Assembly (NCBI GenBank): GCA_031553195.1
Contig: JAVBLV010000041.1
Location: forward strand, 1-11,291
DNA: 11,291 nt
Source of the DNA: JAVBLV01 sp031553195
GTDB lineage: Bacteria > Bacteroidota > Bacteroidia > Bacteroidales > P3
Direction: 5' to 3'
In this document: one piece after another, positions 6,645 to 11,291 of the stretch
How positions within the stretch are numbered: position 1 is the stretch's first letter
Layout: every line of letters starts with the position of its first letter
Notes under the pieces: generated by a model
What the model was told of the DNA's origin: nothing
Seen by the model: only the letters and a program-made list of their open reading frames with translations
Databases searched by the model: none
Made by a program: the position numbers and the translations under genes

Positions 6645-6985
6645 AGTTCGCCCAGCATGGATATAACTCTAACGGATCAATGTAAAATTCCGGTGGAGAA
6701 CTAAAATATTTAAGTGAAAATATCAAAAGTCAAAAGAGGATGAGTAAGGGAATAACAGCCTACGACAGATGGCGTTAAGAAAAATCATTAGTGGAGGCGT
6801 TAAAAACAAAATTCTGTTCGAAACCTCCTTTCGAAAAATAGCGTGACAGCGGCTATTATTTAGGGGTTGGAATAACAACGTTGCCGCCTTGGATCGGGAA
6901 ATACTCCGCAATCGTATGTATTGTTCTTTTGTCAAGAACATATCGTCATTTTTTGCAAAGATATGAGATTATGTGTTAATACGCT
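6645..6985. other. Gene-free, locally structured region; possible small RNA on minus strand
   Basis: No open frame here looks like a protein. Three hairpins can be drawn: TTCGAAA/TTTCGAA (6817-6823 with 6829-6835) around CCTCC; GCGGC/GCCGC (6849-6853 with 6883-6887) enclosing TTATT/AATAA (6856-6860 with 6871-6875); and TGTTCTT/AAGAACA (6922-6928 with 6934-6940). A minus-strand -7 box lies at 6956-6963 and the terminator at 6603-6644 could end a leftward transcript. Read on the minus strand, the first hairpin shows GGAGG in its loop. A small RNA or a decayed element are both possible. Confidence 0.3.
6956..6963 (-). promoter_or_regulatory. Orphan Bacteroidota -7 box, minus strand
   Basis: The minus strand reads TATCTTTG followed by CA, matching TAnnTTTG. 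It lies just beyond the nitroreductase stop codon and points into the gene-free structured region. The nearest upstream TTTG (6992-6995 complement) is 28 bases away, too far for a good -33 box, so support is partial. Confidence 0.3.
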
Positions 6986-7744
6986 TTAATCCAAACTGTT
7001 CGAGAAGCCTTTTTCTTTAAGGGAATTAACTAATTTTTCCGAAATAGAAACATTCAATGTTTTGGGATAACGTTTCCGGGTGAAAACCTGAGCCAAATTG
7101 CCTACTTCATTAATTTTAATAAAATGTTGAGACTCCGGCAAAGCTTCTTTTTGTTCGTAAAGACGGTTAATATCCGATTCGGAATAATCGGTATATTCTT
7201 CATAATGTACGACCGCTTCTAAAGGCAACCTGTCTGTTAATGATGGATTTTCATCAGGATAGCCCATAGTGATGCATGTTACAGGAAATACCCCGTCGGG
7301 AAGCTTTAGAAATTCGCTGATTTCGGGAGCATTATAGTTAACGGTTCCCAGGTAACAAATACCCAGGCCCAGTTCTTCGGCGGCTACGCAGATATTTTGG
7401 GTAACAATAGTCGCATCTATGGTTCCTGTTAAAAACCACAAAAAATTGTCATACGATTTTTCGGCGTTACGTAATTCGCACCATTTATGAAAACGGTTTA
7501 CATCCACGCAAATGGTCAGAACCGCGCCGGCGTCTTCTACCATTTTCTGGCCGAAGTGAAGTTTTGAAAAAGCTTTCTTTTTTTCAACGTCTTGCGTAAC
7601 AATAATACTGTAAATCTGCATGTTACCTGTATTTGAAGCGCGTATGCCGGCCTCAAGAATTTTATTCAATACTTCCTTTTCAATCGGTTTGTTTACGTAT
7701 TTCCGGATGCTGCGATGGGCTAATAAATTCTCTAATGTTTCCAT
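6986..7744 (-). CDS. FMN-dependent NADPH oxidoreductase / nitroreductase, NfsA-like
   Basis: 252 residues, matching the NfsA/FRP branch of the nitroreductase superfamily (about 240-250). Flavin-binding landmarks are visible: HRSIRKY (10-16), RASNTGNMQ (35-43, the usual R-S-S/T-N-Q loop), AAEELGLGICYLG (121-133) and GYPDENPSLTDRLPLE (161-176), followed by the family's C-terminal extension that folds over the active site. Such enzymes are cytoplasmic homodimers that use FMN and NAD(P)H to reduce nitro compounds, quinones or flavins; the natural substrate here cannot be told. There is no signal peptide. It is alone on its strand, with its own -7 box (7794-7801) and a terminator-like hairpin just upstream that isolates it from the GIY-YIG gene. 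The ATG at 7744 gives the standard METLENLLAHRSIRKY start. Confidence 0.92.
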   Translation of the reverse strand: METLENLLAHRSIRKYVNKPIEKEVLNKILEAGIRASNTGNMQIYSIIVTQDVEKKKAFSKLHFGQKMVEDAGAVLTICVDVNRFHKWCELRNAEKSYDNFLWFLTGTIDATIVTQNICVAAEELGLGICYLGTVNYNAPEISEFLKLPDGVFPVTCITMGYPDENPSLTDRLPLEAVVHYEEYTDYSESDINRLYEQKEALPESQHFIKINEVGNLAQVFTRKRYPKTLNVSISEKLVNSLKEKGFSNSLD

Positions 7745-7786
7745 ATTATTTAAACGAAGTTTTTCTAAGATTTTATACTATATAGA

Positions 7787-7800
7787 ATCTTTGCAAAGAT
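7787..7800. repeat. Perfect 14-bp palindrome over the nitroreductase -7 box
   Basis: ATCTTTGCAAAGAT is its own reverse complement. It contains most of the minus-strand -7 box (7794-7801). It could be a repressor site at the nitroreductase promoter, or simply a fortuitous doubling of the TCTTTGC promoter word. Confidence 0.5.
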
Positions 7801-7801
7801 A
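7794..7801 (-). promoter_or_regulatory. Bacteroidota -7 box for the nitroreductase gene
   Basis: The minus strand reads TATCTTTG, an exact TAnnTTTG match, about 50 bases upstream of the ATG at 7744. The -33 region has only a TTCG (7819-7822 complement) at a suitable distance, so this half is weak. Confidence 0.55.
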
Positions 7802-7829
7802 AAAAACTCCGGGAATCTCGAAGTTTTTT
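7801..7829 (-). terminator. Terminator-like hairpin ending the leftward transcript upstream of the nitroreductase
   Basis: On the minus strand AAAAAACTTCG (7829-7819) pairs with CGGAGTTTTTT (7811-7801) with one wobble pair, around a 7-base loop, giving an 11-bp stem ending in six T. It would stop transcripts from the mannosidase/GIY-YIG genes just before the nitroreductase promoter. The A/T arms make it potentially bidirectional. Confidence 0.5.
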
Positions 7830-7942
7830 GGAGAAAAACGGGTTCATATTTTGGGCGAATCAGTGTATAAATGTTTTAATGCGTTGCTTTATTAATTTTA
7901 GATGGGCGTTTTCATTTTGTCGCTTTTGCTAAAATTAGTAAC

Positions 7943-8086
7943 AGATTCCTCCATTTCGCTCGTTCCTCGCTTCAGTCGGGATGACGAGCCATAATTAGCT
8001 AGAAGTGGAAGATTGCGGCGGCGAAGCCGCCGCCCCTTTTTCTCCTTTTCAATGAATGCCGTCATCCCGAATGCAGAGAGGAATCT
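7943..8086. repeat. REP/MITE-like inverted-repeat element with central GC-rich hairpin
   Basis: The right arm CGTCATCCCGA...GAGGAATCT (8060-8086) is repeated inverted in the left arm (7943-7986). The inner 11 bases (7976-7986 with 8060-8070) are perfect, the next 11 are similar, and both arms end in AGATTCCTC/GAGGAATCT, with about 17 extra bases in the left arm. Between them is a perfect 8-bp hairpin, GCGGCGGC/GCCGCCGC (8015-8022 with 8026-8033) around GAA, followed by CCC and five T. The GTCATCCCGA...GAGGAATCT type of sequence is, to my knowledge, a common dispersed intergenic repeat in bacterial genomes. There is no gene in 7802-8162. The hairpin could terminate a plus-strand transcript, but no plus-strand gene precedes it. 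Confidence 0.75.
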
Positions 8087-8193
8087 CATGCAAAACATAG
8101 TCCATTTCAAAATCTCCTCTCCAGAGAAATTAGGTTCAGATTACCCACGTTTTTATATCTTCTCAAAGGTCTTTCCATTCAAGATTCATTCTA

Positions 8194-8442
8194 TCAATAA
8201 GCGTTTCCTTTTTTCACTCTATTCCATTTCTTTAGCTGAGTTTCTCGTTCAATAGCCTGTTCAATGCTGCTAAAATATTCATAGTAAATACAATATTCCA
8301 AATTATATTTTGCTATAAACGAATGCTTATCATAATGAGTTCGATGCTCCCATACCCGGCGTTGCAAATTGTTTGTAATACCAATGTATAGTGTTGTTTT
8401 ATTCCCATTTGTCATTATGTAAATAAATCCGCCTTTTTGCAT
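8194..8442 (-). CDS. Small GIY-YIG nuclease-domain protein (YhbQ/UPF0213-like), C-terminus lost by frameshift
   Basis: 82 residues as read. The GIY-YIG fold is clear: FIYIMTNGNKTTLYIGITNN (6-25) holds both halves of the motif (IY at 7-8, YIG at 19-21), followed by RRVWEH with the catalytic-type Arg (28-29), AKYNLEYCIYYE (44-55) and the metal-binding Glu in AIERETQLKKW (Glu67). In the family, KKW is followed by a K-LI-MNPEWKDL tail. Here the frame runs into KKGNAY and stops at 8194, but skipping one base of the A6 run (8209-8214 complement) restores VKKETLIDRMNLEWKDL with a stop at 8163. The gene is therefore probably frameshifted, or carries a homopolymer sequencing error. The nuclease core is intact. 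It begins 40 bases after the mannosidase stop and may share its transcript. A stand-alone domain of unknown cellular role, next to a REP-like element. Confidence 0.88.
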   Translation of the reverse strand: MQKGGFIYIMTNGNKTTLYIGITNNLQRRVWEHRTHYDKHSFIAKYNLEYCIYYEYFSSIEQAIERETQLKKWNRVKKGNAY

Positions 8443-8482
8443 ATTGTCCTAATCAATTAAAAACCTTGAACCGAAACAACTC

Positions 8483-11020
8483 TTATTGGTATTTTTCATC
8501 CAGCTCATCATTCAACGCTTGTATCTTCAGGTTATTTCTATTTAATTTTACTCCTTTTGGGAAATAAATAGTATACGTTTGATTTGGTAATATATCAAAA
8601 AAATTATCCGACATGCCCGATTGGCTCCCATTGTGTAAAATACAAACATTTTTAACCAACTTATCCGATTTCAGAATGAGTTCATTCTCTTTTCCAAAAG
8701 AAACAGTAACCGTTGCTTTTGGATATTTTACATTCTTTGGCAATGCAAAATAATGTACTTCATCGGCCAATAATTTTCCATTGTTGGTAAAACGAGCATA
8801 GCAATATGTTTGAGTCGTATCTTTTACAAAATCCCCGGTTTTGAATCCCCATACTTTTTTTGATTCATTGGCATTAAGCGTAACATCAATAGATTTTTCA
8901 GATAATTCTTTTCCTGAAAAGTCGCAGAAAATAATTTGTAACTGTCCGCTGATTTTTTCAGTAGAATCGGTCACGAGCCATATTCCGGTGTTATCGTTCA
9001 CGGTATTGAAACTAACCAAATGTTGGGCAAAAGCCTTTTTTGCAAAATACTGTAACGCTTTCCATTCCTTGTAATAATCAATTCCCGACCAGGAAACCAC
9101 CGGCCAGCAATCGTTGAATTGCCAATACAAGCTTCCCATACAATAAGGTTTTGCTCTGCGGTGCGCATCCATGGCGGTTTTCATGCCGTAAGCCTGTAAT
9201 AACTGACTAACATAAGCATATTTTTCAAAATCCAAAGGAATATTATATTCTCTTTCCATGTAAGTTTGAATGGTTTCATATCCCTTTGGGTGCTTCTGAT
9301 GGGTCTTCATAGAAGGCGAGCCCAAATACAATTCATCTTCAGGAATGACTTTTTTCAAAGAACTTATCGGTGGAAATCCCTGAAAACCATATTCGCTCAT
9401 GAACCGAGGAACTTTTTGTTTGTAAACCTCAAACGGTTCCATTCCCCACCAAACGCCCCAATAATGACTGTCGCCATGCGACATACTTTCTTTTTTCCCC
9501 CAACCCAATACAGGCGAAGAAGAAAGGTAAGAATGTTGCGGATCGTACTGTTTTACCAGATCAGGTAAAAGTTTTTGAAACAACATTTTGTAATTTTCCC
9601 AAGTTTGATTGGTATCTTTGCCGAATTGCGCTTTCCAACCCCAGTTATGCCAACCTTCATCATTTTCGTTATTACCGCACCATAAAGCCAAGCTTGCGTG
9701 TTGAGAAATTCGCTGAATATTTTCAACGGCTTCCCTTTTCACATCTTCTAAAAACGCTTTATTTGCGGGGTAAAGCGCGCAGGCGAACGCAAAATCTTGC
9801 CAAACCAAAATACCATATTTATCGCAAGCATTATAAAAGGCTTCGTCTTCATAAATCCCTCCGCCCCAAACTCGCAACATATTAAAATGGCTTAATTTGG
9901 CTTGTAAAATCAAAGCGTCATAATCTGCCTCGGTTAAACGGGGTAAAAAACTTTCGGCAGGAATCCAATTAGCGCCTTTCATAAAAACTTCTTTACCATT
10001 TACCAGAAAATAGAAACGTTCGCCTTTTTCATCTTTTTCGCGTTTGAGTTCTACATTTCTAAAACCGATCTGTTTTTCAATAGAATCGACTTTAATGCCT
10101 TTTCCGTTGTATAATTCTATTTGAAAATCATACAAATGTGGTTGGCCCAATCCATTAGGATACCAGCGTTCGGGGTTCTCCAACGAAAAATCAAAAGCGA
10201 ATAACGAATCCCTTTGTTGCGAAAGAATATTTTTCTCTAATAATATTTTTTCTGAATTCTTCTCTTTTACTATTAATTTACAGCGCTCCTTTTCCTGAAA
10301 AATGTACAATTTTGCTTGCAATTCCAGTATGGCAGATATATTATTTAATTGTTTTTGTTTTAACGAAACCGAGCGAAATTGAGATTCATTATCAAAACAT
10401 TCCAAATAAACCGGTTTCCATATTTCCATGGTAGCGAATTTAGGTCCCCAATCCCAACCGAATTGATATTGGGCTTTCCGGGCAAAGGCACGGGGTTCTT
10501 CATCTAAAATCAAATAATCGTGCGGTTTGTATTTTCGGATTTCTTTTAACACAGAATGAAATACAACTTTCACCGTATTTTTCCCCTCGCGTAATTTATT
10601 GCGATGATTGGAGGCAGAGGATTGGTAAAACAATGGAATTTTTTTATGGTAAAACATGTTTGTATTGGAGCCGACTTTTTCTTCGTTTACAAATATGTCG
10701 GCATAGGTATCCAATCCTTCGAAAATTAAATTTATTTCGCCGGATTGAAGCATTTGTCCGGAGGTTATTTCAAAAGAGGTTTCATATATCCAATTGCAGG
10801 TATCTATCCACTGTACGGCATTCTCATTTGCGCCATAAAACGGATCGGGAATTAACTTATTTGCCAATAAATCGGTATGCACGGTTCCAGGAACAGTCGC
10901 TTTGTGCTTTTTAGAGTTTTCTGCCTGGTAGAATTGCCAATCTGCTAAATAGATTCTCTTTTGGGCAAAGGAAACAAAAGAAAGTAAAATTAACAGGAAA
11001 AAATATACGAATTTTCTCAT
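8483..11020 (-). CDS. Secreted GH2 beta-mannosidase
   Basis: 845 residues, the usual size of Bacteroidota beta-mannosidases. An N-terminal signal peptide (MRKFVYFFLLILLSFVSFAQ) without a lipobox Cys suggests periplasmic location. The sugar-binding jelly-roll domain (about 25-210) has ATVPGTVHTDLLANKLIPDP and FGWDWGPKF, typical of this subgroup of GH2. Ig-like sandwich (about 215-325), then the TIM barrel (about 335-660) with GANWIPAESFLPR, LRVWGGGIYE, LWCGNNENDE with the acid/base Glu452, and RFMSEYGFQGFP with the nucleophile Glu543, plus WQFNDCWPVVSWSGIDY. Beta-sandwich C-terminal domains finish the protein. It hydrolyses terminal beta-mannose from mannans or N-glycan cores. No SusC/SusD or other glycan-use genes are in the window, so it is not visibly part of a polysaccharide utilisation locus. 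A -7 box lies just upstream; a transposase gene lies beyond. Confidence 0.95.
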   Translation of the reverse strand: MRKFVYFFLLILLSFVSFAQKRIYLADWQFYQAENSKKHKATVPGTVHTDLLANKLIPDPFYGANENAVQWIDTCNWIYETSFEITSGQMLQSGEINLIFEGLDTYADIFVNEEKVGSNTNMFYHKKIPLFYQSSASNHRNKLREGKNTVKVVFHSVLKEIRKYKPHDYLILDEEPRAFARKAQYQFGWDWGPKFATMEIWKPVYLECFDNESQFRSVSLKQKQLNNISAILELQAKLYIFQEKERCKLIVKEKNSEKILLEKNILSQQRDSLFAFDFSLENPERWYPNGLGQPHLYDFQIELYNGKGIKVDSIEKQIGFRNVELKREKDEKGERFYFLVNGKEVFMKGANWIPAESFLPRLTEADYDALILQAKLSHFNMLRVWGGGIYEDEAFYNACDKYGILVWQDFAFACALYPANKAFLEDVKREAVENIQRISQHASLALWCGNNENDEGWHNWGWKAQFGKDTNQTWENYKMLFQKLLPDLVKQYDPQHSYLSSSPVLGWGKKESMSHGDSHYWGVWWGMEPFEVYKQKVPRFMSEYGFQGFPPISSLKKVIPEDELYLGSPSMKTHQKHPKGYETIQTYMEREYNIPLDFEKYAYVSQLLQAYGMKTAMDAHRRAKPYCMGSLYWQFNDCWPVVSWSGIDYYKEWKALQYFAKKAFAQHLVSFNTVNDNTGIWLVTDSTEKISGQLQIIFCDFSGKELSEKSIDVTLNANESKKVWGFKTGDFVKDTTQTYCYARFTNNGKLLADEVHYFALPKNVKYPKATVTVSFGKENELILKSDKLVKNVCILHNGSQSGMSDNFFDILPNQTYTIYFPKGVKLNRNNLKIQALNDELDEKYQ

Positions 11021-11045
11021 GATTTCTATTCAATTGATTTACTCG

Positions 11046-11053
11046 CAAAGTTA
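11046..11053 (-). promoter_or_regulatory. Bacteroidota -7 box for the beta-mannosidase gene
   Basis: The minus strand reads TAACTTTG, an exact TAnnTTTG match, 25 bases upstream of the ATG at 11020, so the leader would be about 20 bases. No clear TTTG is seen at the -33 position. The insertion element lies further upstream, leaving this box intact. Confidence 0.55.
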
Positions 11054-11166
11054 CGAAATCTAAACGTCTCTACTTTTGAACCCGCTTGAATTCCAATTCT
11101 TCTTTAAAAAGCTCTATCCGCCAAGTATTATAGTGCGCCAGATAATAAACATATTGAAACGACCCT
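11054..11166. mobile_element. Probable terminal part of the IS1595-family element plus junction with host DNA
   Basis: This stretch lies between the transposase stop and the mannosidase -7 box and contains no gene. The IS end with its inverted repeat should fall here, but the other end is outside the window, so the boundary and any target duplication cannot be placed. It holds the near-repeats CCGCCAAG and GCGCCAGA (about 11119-11142), which could belong to the IS end. Confidence 0.4.
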
Positions 11167-11291
11167 TTAGGTACTGGTTAATATTTGTCTGTAAGTTATA
11201 TGTGTAGAGGCCAACATTCTCATTGTGAGTTTGTGAAAAGCATTTTCCTTGAAGCAATGTCTGTTGAAGCGATAACAATATTCATCCAGAT
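11167..11291 (-). CDS. IS1595-family transposase, C-terminal 40 residues (5' part beyond right edge)
   Basis: On the minus strand the frame from 11289 reads LDEYCYRFNR, HCFKENAFHK, LTMRMLASTH, ITYRQILTST and stops at 11167-11169. The LDE-YRFNRR pattern followed by F...L..RM and an ITYRQI-type end is the conserved C-terminus of IS1595/ISXO2-like DDE transposases. The catalytic residues lie outside the window, so activity cannot be judged. The gene runs in the same direction as the beta-mannosidase, whose start lies about 147 bases further on. Confidence 0.82.
   Translation of the reverse strand, partial: LDEYCYRFNRHCFKENAFHKLTMRMLASTHITYRQILTST

Noticed and set aside
6643..6729. Minus-strand open frame ending SPPEFYIDPLELYPCWAN, looking like a natural protein C-terminus.
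   Set aside because: Only 28 codons between stops with no ATG. This length is expected by chance, and no relative is recognised.
6824..6833. CCTCCTTTCG resembles the 3' end of 16S rRNA.
   Set aside because: No other rRNA sequence surrounds it. The match is short and lies in a hairpin loop.
6723..6941. 72-codon open frame on the minus strand after an orphan -7 box.
   Set aside because: The predicted peptide has no recognisable domain, signal or sensible composition, and it overlaps several hairpins. A non-coding or decayed origin is more likely.
8209..8214. Programmed -1 ribosomal frameshifting at the A6-G run of the GIY-YIG gene.
   Set aside because: The frame that restores the conserved tail needs a +1 (or -2) change, not the -1 slip typical of A-AAA-AAG sites, and six A is short for transcript slippage. 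A simple mutation or sequencing error is likelier.
7898..8255. Two open frames across the inverted-repeat region, one on each strand.
   Set aside because: They run through the repeat arms and the GC-rich hairpin, and their peptides are low-quality translations of repeat DNA.

Overview
The window reads as a chromosomal fragment of an AT-rich member of the Bacteroidota, most likely order Bacteroidales. Three independent signs support this. There are two kinds of type IX secretion (T9SS) C-terminal sorting domain. Several genes are preceded by a Bacteroidota -7 promoter box (TAnnTTTG) rather than by strong Shine-Dalgarno sequences. The families present (PKD-like/Ig-like surface proteins, OmpA-linked barrels, GH2 beta-mannosidase) are typical of the group. 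No ribosomal RNA, tRNA or CRISPR array is visible.

Bases 1-3120, plus strand: the 3' part of a large T9SS-exported surface protein built of PKD-like and Ig-like modules, a GC-rich intergenic hairpin, then an outer-membrane beta-barrel protein with a periplasmic OmpA peptidoglycan-binding domain, closed by a terminator-like hairpin. Bases 3121-3424 are a non-coding, T-rich leader with two small inverted repeats and a good -7 box. Bases 3425-4951 encode the bifunctional NAD(P)HX repair enzyme.

Bases 4992-6644, plus strand: an ECF sigma factor and, one base after its stop codon, a single-pass membrane protein. That protein has a short anti-sigma-like cytoplasmic N-terminus and a C-terminal gliding-motility/T9SS type B-like domain. 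A candidate ECF-type promoter precedes the pair and a strong intrinsic terminator follows it. This sigma/anchored-CTD pair is the most interesting system in the window. Its role as a regulator that senses envelope or secretion state is my inference.

Bases 6645-6985 carry no convincing gene but hold an orphan minus-strand -7 box and three local hairpins, possibly a small RNA. From 6986 to the right edge all genes are on the minus strand. In order of increasing coordinate they are an NfsA-like nitroreductase, a REP/MITE-like inverted-repeat element, a small GIY-YIG nuclease gene whose conserved C-terminus is lost by a one-base frameshift in an A run, a secreted GH2 beta-mannosidase, and the C-terminal 40 residues of an IS1595-family transposase cut by the right edge. 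The transposase fragment was read directly from the sequence and marks an insertion element just upstream of the mannosidase promoter.

Functionally, the left half is cell-envelope and secretion themed (surface protein, OmpA protein, regulator with a sorting-domain-like tail) with a housekeeping metabolite-repair gene between. The right half is a looser mix of redox, glycan-degrading and mobile or repeat-associated genes.
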